The notes under the pieces are model-generated. The model made no database searches and was not told where the DNA came from. It saw nothing but the letters and a program-made list of their open reading frames with translations. 64,000 nucleotides of DNA from Corallococcus silvisoli (GTDB taxonomy: Bacteria > Myxococcota > Myxococcia > Myxococcales > Myxococcaceae). Location of the stretch: contig NZ_JAAAPJ010000015.1 of assembly GCF_009909145.1 (NCBI RefSeq), forward strand, positions 1 through 64,000, written 5' to 3'. A program made the translations under genes and the position numbers. Positions 43,011 through 51,621 of this stretch are shown piece after piece (within the stretch, counting starts at the first letter, position 1; every line of letters starts with the position of its first letter).

Positions 43011-44120
43011 TCAGCCCAGCACGTCCTGCGCGCGGCGGTAGTACATCTCGCGGCTGGCCAGGCCGTTGTAGCCGCCGTTGATGCGGCGGGTGACCTCGCG
43101 GAAGTTGCCCGCGTCCGCGTAGCTGTTCAGGTTGCGCGAGTTCCAGTACCAACCCGCGATGCGGAACGCGACGTCTGGATCCTTCGCGCGCTCCGGGTGG
43201 CCCTCCAGGTCGATGCCCAGCGCCTTGCCCGCCGCGCGGTAGTTCGCGCGCCCCGTGAGCTGGATGGGCCCGCGTCCCTTGTAGCGCATGCCGTCGCCCG
43301 GCTGCGTGTTGCCCAGGTCCTTGCGGCCCTCGTACGCGGCGCCCGAGGCGATCTCCTCCATGTAGCGCAGCTCGCCGCTCTCGTGCGCCAGCTGCGCCAG
43401 GAACATCTCCTTGCGCCGGGGCGTGTTGATGTTCGCCTCCGCCATCGCCTTGTTCAGGTGCGGCAGGTACTGCTCCGCCTTCGCCTGCGACAGGTTCGGC
43501 ATGATCCGCCGCAGCTGCGCCACCGACACCCCACCCTTGCCGCCCGACGTGCCCGGCGTCCCCCCGACCCCGCCCGTCGCCGGCGGCGGATTCGACGTGC
43601 CCGCGCCCCCGCTGCGGCCCGGAATCGTGAGCTTCTGGCCCACGTAGATCTTGTTCGGATCCGCGATGTGGTTCGCCTGCTGCAACGCGCCCACCGACGT
43701 GCCGTACCGGCCCGCGATGCCGCTCAGCGTGTCGCCGCTGCGCACCGTGTACGTCGCGCCACCCGTCGGCTTCGACGGCACCGGCGCCGCGCCACCACCG
43801 CCACTCGCCCCCGGAATCGTGAGCTTCTGGCCCACGTAGATCTTGTTCGGATCCGCGATGTGGTTCGCCTTCGCCAGCGCCGCCACCGTCGTGCCGTGCC
43901 GGCCCGCGATGCCGCTCAGCGTGTCGCCGCTGCGCACCGTGTAGCTGCCGCCCTTCGAAGGCGCCGCCTGGAACCCATCCGGGACCGTCAGCCTCTGGCC
44001 CACGCGGATGAGGTTCGCGTTCGCGATGTGGTTCGTCTTCTGAAGCGAACCCACCGACGTGTTGAAGCGCTGCGCCAGCCCGCTCAACGTGTCGCCGCTA
44101 CGAACGGAATAGGTCGTCAC
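43011..44120 (-). CDS. triple-LysM, GH19 chitinase-like muramidase
   Basis: A 369-residue protein with three LysM peptidoglycan/chitin-binding modules (each opening YxVRSGDTLSG), Gly/Pro linkers and a C-terminal GH19-like domain (about 195-369). The latter shows the family landmarks HESGELRYMEE (putative catalytic Glu247) and KGRGPIQLTGRANYRAAG. There is no signal peptide, so export would need another route (holin-like, type VI or lysis). GTG at 44120 is preferred because GGAG lies 8 nt upstream; a TTG at 44150 would add ten residues. The second and third LysM units are nearly identical in DNA. Confidence 0.8.
   Translation of the reverse strand: MTTYSVRSGDTLSGLAQRFNTSVGSLQKTNHIANANLIRVGQRLTVPDGFQAAPSKGGSYTVRSGDTLSGIAGRHGTTVAALAKANHIADPNKIYVGQKLTIPGASGGGGAAPVPSKPTGGATYTVRSGDTLSGIAGRYGTSVGALQQANHIADPNKIYVGQKLTIPGRSGGAGTSNPPPATGGVGGTPGTSGGKGGVSVAQLRRIMPNLSQAKAEQYLPHLNKAMAEANINTPRRKEMFLAQLAHESGELRYMEEIASGAAYEGRKDLGNTQPGDGMRYKGRGPIQLTGRANYRAAGKALGIDLEGHPERAKDPDVAFRIAGWYWNSRNLNSYADAGNFREVTRRINGGYNGLASREMYYRRAQDVLG
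43621..43949. repeat. tandem LysM-coding repeat, period 192 bp
   Basis: Segments beginning at 43621 and 43813 are identical over the first 55 bp or so and nearly identical over about 135 bp (they code GDTLSGIAG...KIYVGQKLTIPG). This suggests a recent duplication or gene conversion. Confidence 0.75.
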
Positions 44121-44169
44121 GGGTGAAACTCCGGGAAAAGAGGTAATCAATGCCCGGATTTTCGCGATG

Positions 44170-44190
44170 TCTGGGAATTTGTTTCCCAGA
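44170..44190 (-). terminator. hairpin after the cox cluster
   Basis: TCTGGGAA (44170-44177) and TTCCCAGA (44183-44190) pair perfectly over 8 bp with a 5-nt loop, 34 nt beyond the cytochrome c stop and 50 nt before the LysM gene start. It may be a terminator, or leader structure of the LysM gene. Confidence 0.45.
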
Positions 44191-44223
44191 AAGACCTACT
44201 TTTCAGGTAACTGCATCAATCCA

Positions 44224-45246
44224 TCAGGGTTGCACCTTGGAGTCCCGCAGCTGCTGCTGGAGGTCGCGGGCGGCGTCGGTGTCGTGCATCGCGACGAGGG
44301 TCTGCACGTAGTAGGCGAGCGCCCAGAGGTTCTCCTCCGGGATGGCGCCCTTCCACGAGGGCATGGCGGCGCCGCCGACGCCGGCGGCCATGACGCGGTA
44401 GAGGTCCTCGCGCTGGACCTGGGCGGTGTAGGGCTGGCCCTCGACGCGGGTGCCCTGGGGCCACACGGTGCGCAGGCGGTGGAAGAGGAAGTCCGGGGGC
44501 AGCACCTTGGCGAACCGCGTGGCTTCGCCCTTCGCGTCCACGGTGAGCGAGTAGTCCGAGTCCCTGGGCAGCGCGGTGTACGGATCCGCGTTCGCCAGGT
44601 TCACCTTGCGACCCGTGACGCTCTCGGTGAGCGCGGCGAGCTCGGCGCGGGGAAGGTAGGCGACGTGGCAGCTGGAGCAGCCCGCGTTGCCCTTGCCGGC
44701 CACGTGGTAGACGGTGCGTCCGCGCGCCACGGCCTCGGCTTCGCGGCCCTTCCAGGGGTCCTCGGACAGCGCGAGCGCCGCGCCCGGAGGCTCCTGCGTC
44801 CAGCGGGGGCTGAAGGTCTTGAGGTACTGCACGACGGCGTCCACGTCCGCCGGGGGCACGTCCCACCCGAACATCGGGGTGCCGTGCAGCCCCCTGCGCA
44901 GGGTGCGCTTCAGCGCGTCGTCGGTGGGCAGCTCGCCGGCGGCCACGCCTCCGAACTTGAACAGGCCCTGGTGGAAGTTGCGCGGCGGGGGGCGCATGCC
45001 CGAACCCGCGGGGCCCTGGCCGTCGCCCTTCTCGCCGTGACAGGACGCGCAGTAGTGCGTGTAGACGTCGTAGCCGCGCGCCAGCGTCGCGGCCGGAACC
45101 GTGGCGCCGTCCGCGAGCTTCAGCGGCTCGAAGGTGGGCGCCTCCCGGCGGCAGGCGGGGGCGAGCGTCCCCAGCGCGAGCACGGCGAGCACGCGGAGCG
45201 AGCGCGAGACGGAGGACGTTCCAGGGAGGCAGGGAGTGGGCTTCAT
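44224..45246 (-). CDS. dihaem cytochrome c, oxidase-associated
   Basis: A 340-residue exported protein (hydrophobic signal 13-30, a Cys at 32 that may carry lipid although the lipobox is weak). Two c-type haem sites are CASCH (66-70) and CSSCH (190-194), each followed by a likely Met ligand (GTPMFGW; AAMPSWKG). It should pass electrons to the adjacent cytochrome c oxidase. The ATG at 45246 overlaps the CoxIII stop (ATGA), so the two are translated together. It is the last gene of the leftward part of the cox locus. Confidence 0.85.
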   Translation of the reverse strand: MKPTPCLPGTSSVSRSLRVLAVLALGTLAPACRREAPTFEPLKLADGATVPAATLARGYDVYTHYCASCHGEKGDGQGPAGSGMRPPPRNFHQGLFKFGGVAAGELPTDDALKRTLRRGLHGTPMFGWDVPPADVDAVVQYLKTFSPRWTQEPPGAALALSEDPWKGREAEAVARGRTVYHVAGKGNAGCSSCHVAYLPRAELAALTESVTGRKVNLANADPYTALPRDSDYSLTVDAKGEATRFAKVLPPDFLFHRLRTVWPQGTRVEGQPYTAQVQREDLYRVMAAGVGGAAMPSWKGAIPEENLWALAYYVQTLVAMHDTDAARDLQQQLRDSKVQP

Positions 45247-45839
45247 GGGAGGTACACCACCGCGAAGAGGACGCCGTACATCACCGTCGAACACCACCAG
45301 CCGGGCAGGGCCCGCCGCAGCGGGGCGCGGACATCGCCGCCGCGCAGGAAGCGAAGGGCGGCGCGCAGCAACCCGCCGAGCACCACCGCCAGATGCGCGG
45401 CCTGCACCGCCGACAGGCCGTACAACGCGGAGGCGAAGACGCCGCCGTCCGGAATGCGCAGGTCGCGGTACCACCACAGCACGTGCAGCCAGGACGCCTG
45501 CGCCGCGAGGAACCCCGCCCCCGCGCCCAGCGCGCCCAGGAACACGCGCCGGGCCCGGCGCGGCGCGGGCCGGAGCGCGACGTGCAGCAGCGCGCCGCCG
45601 GTGAGCAGCAGCCCCCCCGCCAGCGAGGGAACGAGGTATCCGGGCCGCGCGGAGGCCGGAGGCCAGAAGCCGCGCAGGCGATAGAAGTCCGCGGCGAAGG
45701 CCACCGCGCAGAAGAGCATCGCCGCCGCCGCGTGCGCGAGGACGACGCCGAACCAGAGGTTGGCCTCGTCGCGCTGGAGGGACGCGGAGTCCAGCGTCCC
45801 GCTGGGGTCGTTCGTGCTCACGGGGGAGGACTCTCGCAT
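45243..45839 (-). CDS. cytochrome c oxidase subunit III-like protein
   Basis: A 198-residue membrane protein with five or so helices. NLWFGVVLAHAAAAMLF, AQASWLHVLWWYRDL and VQAAHLAVVLGGLLRAAL correspond to the subunit III fold. The conserved carboxylate helix of long forms is reduced. It starts at ATG 45839 or, six codons in, at GTG 45821; neither has a strong ribosome site. It is separated from CoxI by an opposing glycosyltransferase gene, so it needs its own promoter in 45840-45980 or read-through from further right. Confidence 0.75.
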   Translation of the reverse strand: MRESSPVSTNDPSGTLDSASLQRDEANLWFGVVLAHAAAAMLFCAVAFAADFYRLRGFWPPASARPGYLVPSLAGGLLLTGGALLHVALRPAPRRARRVFLGALGAGAGFLAAQASWLHVLWWYRDLRIPDGGVFASALYGLSAVQAAHLAVVLGGLLRAALRFLRGGDVRAPLRRALPGWWCSTVMYGVLFAVVYLP

Positions 45840-45980
45840 GCCTGGGCCCGGCGGAAAGCACCAGGAAGCCGGGCAGTCCCCCGCCCCTCGGAGCGGTGCT
45901 CCGAAGCCGGTGCGCGCCGCCGTGAAAGAAGCCCACGTGCGGCCGGGCGCACCGGTAGTAGCCTCCCAAGCTCCATCCCG

Positions 45981-47537
45981 ATGCAGCCCGCTCCCACTCC
46001 GCTCGCAGCGCCGTTCTCGTCCACCGCTCCGCGCGCCTCGCGGGGCCGGGACCTCTGGCCGTTGTTGCTCATCGCGCTGGGGGCCTGGGTGCTTCGCGCG
46101 CTGGCGTTCTTCCACTCCGGCCCGCTGGGCTACCCGATGGACTACGACGAGGGCGTCTACTTCTCCGCCGCGTCCCTCCTGCTGCGCGGAGACCTGCCCT
46201 ACCGGGACTTCATCTTCGTGCACCCGCCGGGCTCGCTCCTGCTCTGGGCCCCCGGCGCCGCGCTCACGCTGGGGTTCGACGCGGCCACCGCCTACGGTGT
46301 CACCCGCCATGCCGCCGCCGCCGTGGGCGCGCTCTGCGCGTTCCTCGCGGGCCGCGTCGCGTGGCGCGCGTGGGGGCCGCTCGCGGGCTGCGTGGCCGCG
46401 CTCGCCTATGCCGCGTATCCGGAGGCCGCCCTCGTCGAGCGCGGCGCCTTCCTCGAGCCCCTGCTCAACGTCCTGTGCCTGGGCTTCGCGAACCTGTGGC
46501 TCGCCTCCGCCACCCCTTCGCGCGGACGCGGCATCGGCGCGGGCGTGCTGCTGGGCCTCGCGGTGTCCGTGAAGCTGCCCGGAGGAGCCTGGCTGGTCGC
46601 CGCGCTGCTCGCCCGTCCATGGAAGGAGTCGCGCCGCGACGCGCTCCTGTGCATGGTCGCCGCGCTCGCCACGTTCGCCGTCGTCGTGGGCCCGCTGGCC
46701 GCGCTCGCGCCTTCCGAGTTCCTCCGCGACGTCATCTCCTTCCAGGCCCTGCGCCCCCCGGATGGAGAGTCGGACCGCTGGCTGCGCCTGCACGACCTCT
46801 TCCACGAGCGCCGGCTGGGCGAGGTCGTGCTCGCCCTCATCGGCCTGGGCGCGGCCGGCGCGCGAGCCCTTCGCACCGACGCCGAGGGCCGCCCCACCTC
46901 CCGCTTCTTCGCCTGCGCGTTCGTCCTCGGCGTGGCCCTGTTCCTCGCGTCGCGGACCTACTGGAACCAGTACAACGCGCACCTCGCCGCGTCCGAAGCC
47001 GTGCTCGCGGGCCTGGGCGCCGCCGTGTTGCATGCCTTCAGCCAGCGCTGGGGCCGCACCGCGTCGCGCGCCGTGGCCGGGCTCGCCCTGGCCGGTGCGT
47101 GCCTGCCTGGTGCGTGGCACGTCGTCGAGAGCGCCCTGTGGCAGGCCCCGGACGTCGTCGCGCTCGCGCGATACCTGCGCGCCGAGGTGCCCCCCAACGC
47201 GTGCCTCTTCGCGTTCGACCCGGGATGGGGGCTCGCGGCCGGGCGGCTCCCCACGGGCGCCACGCCCGTGGTGGACAGCTACGCCACCATGCTCCAGGAC
47301 GCCATGAGCACCGGCGACCGCTTCGAAGACACCGCCGAGGCCCTCTCCGCCCCGGAAGCACAGCAGGCCCTGCGCGTCATGCTGGACGCCTGCCGCTTCG
47401 TCGTCCTCGGCCCGCGCGGTGACTGGCAGCTCACGCCGGAGAGCCGACCCTGGTTCAAGCAGCGCTTCGTCCGCCGCTTCCCCACGGGCGATACCGGCGG
47501 CGTGGACCTCTGGGAGCACCGCCCTCCGGAGCGCTAG
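45981..47537 (+). CDS. ArnT/PMT-like membrane glycosyltransferase
   Basis: A 518-residue polytopic protein with about ten membrane helices. The first periplasmic loop carries MDYDEGVYF, the acidic motif of GT-C glycosyltransferases, followed by DLPYRDFIFVHPPGSLLLW, which is typical of the ArnT/PMT-like group using polyprenyl-linked sugars. A soluble C-terminal domain of about 130 residues follows. Acceptor and sugar are not predictable. The gene lies inside the cox locus in the opposite direction. Its TAG stop (47535-47537) overlaps the CoxI stop on the other strand by two bases. Confidence 0.8.
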   Translation: MQPAPTPLAAPFSSTAPRASRGRDLWPLLLIALGAWVLRALAFFHSGPLGYPMDYDEGVYFSAASLLLRGDLPYRDFIFVHPPGSLLLWAPGAALTLGFDAATAYGVTRHAAAAVGALCAFLAGRVAWRAWGPLAGCVAALAYAAYPEAALVERGAFLEPLLNVLCLGFANLWLASATPSRGRGIGAGVLLGLAVSVKLPGGAWLVAALLARPWKESRRDALLCMVAALATFAVVVGPLAALAPSEFLRDVISFQALRPPDGESDRWLRLHDLFHERRLGEVVLALIGLGAAGARALRTDAEGRPTSRFFACAFVLGVALFLASRTYWNQYNAHLAASEAVLAGLGAAVLHAFSQRWGRTASRAVAGLALAGACLPGAWHVVESALWQAPDVVALARYLRAEVPPNACLFAFDPGWGLAAGRLPTGATPVVDSYATMLQDAMSTGDRFEDTAEALSAPEAQQALRVMLDACRFVVLGPRGDWQLTPESRPWFKQRFVRRFPTGDTGGVDLWEHRPPER

Positions 47538-49267
47538 CCGGCGCCCTCCACCCCGGGCACCGGAGGCGCCACCGGCTCCGCCGCCAGTCCCCCCGAGGGC
47601 AGCGGCTCCGCCTGCCCAATCCAGTCGCGACCCAGTTGCTGCTGTACCTCCGGTTGCGACAACGCGTGCGGCCCGCGCAGCACCACGGCGGCGGGCCCCG
47701 CGTCCGTCCACTCCAGCGTGCCCACCCGCCACGGATTCGGCTCCGAGGCCCGGCCCCACCCGAGCGTCCGCACCAGGTTCACCACGAACACCAGCTGCAC
47801 CGCGCCCAGCAGGAACGCGGCCACGCTGGTCCACCGGTTCAGCGTGAGCAGGTGCGCGAGGAACGCGTACTGGTACGGGTCATAGAGCCGCCGCAGCTGG
47901 CCCGCGTACCCCGCGACCAGCTGTCCGCCAAAGACGGCGATGAACAGCACCGCGCTCGCCACGACGTGCACCTTCGCGAGCCGCTCATCCAGCGCGCGGC
48001 CATACATCCGGGGGAACCAGAAGTAGAGCCCCGCGAACACGGCGAGGAAGCTGGCCGCGCCCATCGTCAGGTGGAAGTGGCCCACCACCCACATCGTCCC
48101 GTGCAGGGGCACGTCCGTCGCCACCGCGCCCAGCGCCAGCCCGGTGATGCCGCCCAGGCCGAAGACAATCATCGTCGCCAGCGCCGCGAGCATCGGCGAC
48201 GTGAGCCGCACGCTGCCCCGCCATAGCGTCATCAGCCAGTTGAGGAACATCACCTCCGCGGGCAGGGAGATGAGCAGCGTGAGCACCATGAACGTGCGCC
48301 CCAGCACCGGCGCCATCCCGCTGGTGAACAGGTGGTGCGCGTACACCGCGCCGCTCAGCGCCGTCACCGCGCCCATCGCGCCCGCCGTCAGCCGGTAGCC
48401 ATGCGCGGGCTTGCGGCTGAAGAAGGCCACGAAGTCCCCCACCATGCCCCACGCGGGCAGGATGAGGATGTAGACCTCCGGGTGGCCGAACAGCCAGAAG
48501 AGGTGCTGGTAGACCACCGGGTCCCCGCCCCCGCCCACCGCCGCCGCGCCCGCGATGAAGAACTGCGTGCCCGCCACCCGGTCCAGCAGCAGCAGGCCCG
48601 TGGCCGCCGCCAGCACCGGCACGAACAGCACGTTGAGCACCGCGCCGTAGAACAGCCCCCACACCACCAGCGGCAGCCGCCCCCACGTCATGCCCGGCGC
48701 GCGGCAGCGCACCACCGTGACGACGAAGTTGAGCCCGTAGAGGAACGCGGACACGCCCACGCACAGCACCGCCACCGTCACCAGCGTCTGGCCCAGGCCC
48801 GGCGTGAACGCGGGCGTCGCCAGCGGCGGATACGACGTCCAGCCCGCGCTCGCCGGCCCCAGCCGCACGACGAACGACGCCAGCATCAGCGCGCCGCCCA
48901 CCGCGTACGCCCAGAACCCGAACGCCGACAGCCGGGGGAACGCCATCTGACGCGAGCCGATGGCCAGCGGCAGCACGAAGTGTCCCAGCGCGCCGAAGAG
49001 CAGCGGCGTCACCGCGAAGAAGATCATCAGCAGGCCGTGCATCGTGAACACGGCCGTGTACGTGGGGGGCGTGATGGCGCCGCCGGACTCGGGCAGGGCC
49101 CAGGCGAGCCCCGGCACCGGCTGCCCCGGCCAGCCCCACTGGAAGCGGATGACCATGGCGAGCAGGCCGCCCACCAGCAGGAACAGGAAGCCGCCCCACA
49201 GGTACTGCCGCGCCACGCGCTGGGGGTCGGTGGTCCACAGCGAGCGCAGCAGCGCCCCCGGCGTCAT
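47534..49267 (-). CDS. coxA: cytochrome c oxidase subunit I
   Basis: A 577-residue catalytic subunit of a haem-copper oxidase reducing O2 to water. All metal ligands are present: His77 (low-spin haem), His262-Tyr266 with Glu264 (GHPEVY), His311-His312 (CuB) and His397/His399 (GHFHLTMG, high- and low-spin haem). Glu264 and the crosslinked Tyr266 place it in the A-type family. There are twelve or more membrane helices and a soluble tail of about 70 residues, Pro-rich at the end. It starts at ATG 49267, overlapping the CoxII stop by 4 bp. Confidence 0.95.
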   Translation of the reverse strand: MTPGALLRSLWTTDPQRVARQYLWGGFLFLLVGGLLAMVIRFQWGWPGQPVPGLAWALPESGGAITPPTYTAVFTMHGLLMIFFAVTPLLFGALGHFVLPLAIGSRQMAFPRLSAFGFWAYAVGGALMLASFVVRLGPASAGWTSYPPLATPAFTPGLGQTLVTVAVLCVGVSAFLYGLNFVVTVVRCRAPGMTWGRLPLVVWGLFYGAVLNVLFVPVLAAATGLLLLDRVAGTQFFIAGAAAVGGGGDPVVYQHLFWLFGHPEVYILILPAWGMVGDFVAFFSRKPAHGYRLTAGAMGAVTALSGAVYAHHLFTSGMAPVLGRTFMVLTLLISLPAEVMFLNWLMTLWRGSVRLTSPMLAALATMIVFGLGGITGLALGAVATDVPLHGTMWVVGHFHLTMGAASFLAVFAGLYFWFPRMYGRALDERLAKVHVVASAVLFIAVFGGQLVAGYAGQLRRLYDPYQYAFLAHLLTLNRWTSVAAFLLGAVQLVFVVNLVRTLGWGRASEPNPWRVGTLEWTDAGPAAVVLRGPHALSQPEVQQQLGRDWIGQAEPLPSGGLAAEPVAPPVPGVEGAG

Positions 49268-50100
49268 GGCGTCCTCCAGGCCCAGCCCCAGTGGGCCGCC
49301 GTGTCATCCGCGTCGTAGGTCTGGGCCGCCTGCCGGCCCGCCTCGCGCAGCCAGGCCGCGTACGCCTCCGGCGACATCGCCGTCAGCATGCCGCGCATCC
49401 GGTAGTGGCTGGTGCCACAGTGCTGGTAGCAGGCCGCCTCCCACGCACCCTCGCGAGCGGCCTGGAACCAGGTCTGGTTCACGCGGCCCGGAATCGCATC
49501 CAGCTTCACGCGGAAGGCCGGCAGCGAGAAGCCGTGCACCACGTCCGTGGAGACCAGCTGCACCCAGACGGGCACGCCCGCCGGGATCCGCAGGTCGTTC
49601 CACGTCACCACGTCGTCCTTCGTGCCGAACGTCCCGTCCGCGCCCGCGTAGCGCGCTTCCCAGGACCACTGATGCGCGTTGATTTCGATGCGCACCGTGC
49701 GCGGATCCTCGGCGGGGACGCGGAGGTTCCAGAGCACGTCGCGCAGGTAGCCCTCGGAGCCCAGGAACAGCGTCCCGTCCACGACGCCGAAGACGCCGAG
49801 CGCCAGCCCCAGCACCCACGCCCGCGAGCGCCGCGTGCCGCCATCCGGCGCCACCTTCCGGGCGCCCCGGAAGCGCAGCACCGCCACCAACAGCCACCCG
49901 AGCATCACCGCCGCCAGCGCGAAGTCGAAGCCGTGGCTCCTGGCCAGCAGCGCGTCGATGCGGTCCCCCGTCGCGCTCGCGTTCTCCGGGGGTGAAAGGC
50001 TCCACGCTCCGCGCGAGGGCTCCACCGCCAGGGGAGTCTGCGCATCCGGCGGCGCGGATGTCGAAGCCACGGCCGTCGAGTCACTGGACGCGGGCATCAC
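49264..50100 (-). CDS. coxB: cytochrome c oxidase subunit II
   Basis: A 278-residue subunit with two membrane helices (about 57-76 and 94-114) and a cupredoxin domain carrying the binuclear CuA site: His189, Cys224, Cys228, His232 and Met235 (CYQHCGTSHYRM). It accepts electrons from cytochrome c. The N-terminal 45 residues are Ser/Ala/Pro-rich without a clear signal sequence. The start is GTG at 50100 (GTGA overlap with the small membrane gene) or ATG three bases later. No haem c domain is fused at the C-terminus, unlike caa3 types; the separate dihaem cytochrome may replace it. Confidence 0.95.
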   Translation of the reverse strand: MMPASSDSTAVASTSAPPDAQTPLAVEPSRGAWSLSPPENASATGDRIDALLARSHGFDFALAAVMLGWLLVAVLRFRGARKVAPDGGTRRSRAWVLGLALGVFGVVDGTLFLGSEGYLRDVLWNLRVPAEDPRTVRIEINAHQWSWEARYAGADGTFGTKDDVVTWNDLRIPAGVPVWVQLVSTDVVHGFSLPAFRVKLDAIPGRVNQTWFQAAREGAWEAACYQHCGTSHYRMRGMLTAMSPEAYAAWLREAGRQAAQTYDADDTAAHWGWAWRTP

Positions 50101-50390
50101 GGATGCTCCTGTTCCACGGGCGCCGGGGTCCGCTCCTCACGGGCCGCCCGCCGGGCCGCCCAGAGCCCCAGGCCCACCAACGCGAAGGGCACGAACATCA
50201 GCGCCAGCAGCAGCACGCCCGCTCCCCCAGGGGACTCCGGTGCGCGGGCCGTGCACGAGGGACACGCCAGCACCTCCACCGGCGCGAGCGCCACGACGCA
50301 CCCGAGGAGGCACCCGGACAGCGGCCGGAGTCCTCCCCACCTGCCCCACGGAGAGCGGCCACCCTGAAGCTGGAAGAAGGCGCGGGCCAT
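50097..50390 (-). CDS. small CPSC-motif membrane protein of the cox locus
   Basis: A 97-residue protein: a hydrophobic signal-like segment (about 24-42), CPSC (about 43-46) just after it, one membrane helix (about 58-80) and a charged tail. I know no named family. Its position first in the cox operon and the exposed Cys pair suggest a part in oxidase assembly, perhaps copper or haem handling, alongside the divergent SCO gene. Translation is coupled to CoxII by the GTGA overlap. Confidence 0.6.
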   Translation of the reverse strand: MARAFFQLQGGRSPWGRWGGLRPLSGCLLGCVVALAPVEVLACPSCTARAPESPGGAGVLLLALMFVPFALVGLGLWAARRAAREERTPAPVEQEHP

Positions 50391-50560
50391 GTCTGGACCT
50401 TCCGGCTAGCACGCACCTGGAGTCCCCTCAAGGCGCACCCCATCCCCGCGCCCCCACCCCGAAGCGGCCACTCTCCCTCATGCCTCGCATGCGGCCAGCC
50501 CCTAGCCGCCCCGAGCCTGGCGCTTGTGCGCCCCCCGCCGATGCCGTTACGTGCCCCCCC

Positions 50561-51226
50561 ATGTCCGCCGAATCGCCCTCCTCCCCCGCCGCGCCCCGTC
50601 CCCAAAGCCTCCGCCGCTCCTGGGTCTGGGCAGGGGTCGTGGTGGCGTCGCTCGGGATGCTCGCGGTGGCGCTCCACGACCTGGCTGACGCCCGCTCCAC
50701 GCCGCCCCCTCGGCTGGGCGCCCTGCCCGACTTCACCTTCACGCGGCAGGACGGACAGCCCTTCGGGTCGAAGCAGCTCCGCGGCCAGCCCTTCATCGCC
50801 AACTTCATCTTCACCCGCTGCCCCACCGTCTGCCCCGTCTTCACCCAGAAGATGGCGCGCGTGCAGGAGCACACCGCGGGGCTCGGGCAGAAGCTGCGGC
50901 TGGTGTCCTTCTCCGTGGATCCGACCTACGACACCCCGGAGCGGCTCGCCGAGTACGGCCAGAAGTACCGCGCGGACTTCGCCCGCTGGAACTTCCTCAC
51001 CGGCGACTACGCGACCCTCAAGGACACCATCGTCCAGGGGTTCAAGATCAGCATGGGCCGCGAGCCCGGCGCCGCCGAGGACGACCTGCTCTCCATCTTC
51101 CACGGCACCCACTTCGTGCTCGTGGACGGCACCGGCGAGATTCGCGGCTACTACGACAGCGCGGACCCCGAGGCCACCCAGCGCCTGGAAACCGATGCCC
51201 GGCGGCTCGCCAGCGAAGAGGGCTGA
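50561..51226 (+). CDS. SCO1/SenC copper chaperone
   Basis: A 221-residue membrane-anchored thioredoxin-fold protein. A membrane anchor at about 20-40 is followed by the SCO domain with the copper ligands CPTVC (Cys87, Cys91) and His184 (HGTHFVLVD). SCO proteins deliver or redox-prepare copper for the CuA site of CoxII, whose gene is divergently transcribed across 170 bp. Length and motif spacing are normal for the family. The start at 50561 has only a weak ribosome site (GCCCCCCC upstream). Confidence 0.9.
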   Translation: MSAESPSSPAAPRPQSLRRSWVWAGVVVASLGMLAVALHDLADARSTPPPRLGALPDFTFTRQDGQPFGSKQLRGQPFIANFIFTRCPTVCPVFTQKMARVQEHTAGLGQKLRLVSFSVDPTYDTPERLAEYGQKYRADFARWNFLTGDYATLKDTIVQGFKISMGREPGAAEDDLLSIFHGTHFVLVDGTGEIRGYYDSADPEATQRLETDARRLASEEG

Positions 51227-51621
51227 AACCCGCCGTTCCTGATCGCGCCCACACTGGAAGTATGGCTTCCGAGGTCGCGTTCAACCCGCATTCCATGGCC
51301 CCCCCAAGGCCTCGGAAGGGACCCACGAAGCCGGAGGGCCGGTGCGGGACCGGGGCCGACGGAGGATCGGCCGGCGCCCGGCGGAGTCCGGCACGCCCCA
51401 CTCAAGCAAGAAGGCCCGCGCCCCACCCGGAACGGATGGAGGACGGGCCCACGAAGCAGCAGGGCCGGCGCCCCACCCGGAACGGATGGAGGACCGGCCC
51501 TCGCCCGGCGGAGTCGGGCATGCGCCTCCGAAACGGAGGCCCGCAAAGCCGAAAGGCCGGCCCCCACCTCGCGGTGAGTACCGGCCCTCGTGCCTGAGTC
51601 ACGCCAACTTCAGCGGGGAAC
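51227..51621. repeat. spacer with tandem degenerate repeats
   Basis: A 26-bp unit CGCCCCACCCGGAACGGATG(+GAGGA) occurs at 51419-51443 and 51469-51493 (50-bp period). Flanking motifs are also repeated: CCCGGCGGAGTC near 51377 and 51504, and CCCACGAAG..GGGCCGG near 51325 and 51448. Inverted GGCCGG/CCGGCC blocks near 51565-51590 could form a terminator stem. No gene is seen. Confidence 0.6.

Noticed and set aside
51419..51493. Repeats that might be a CRISPR array
   Set aside because: Only two full copies, degenerate flanks, no leader and no cas genes nearby.
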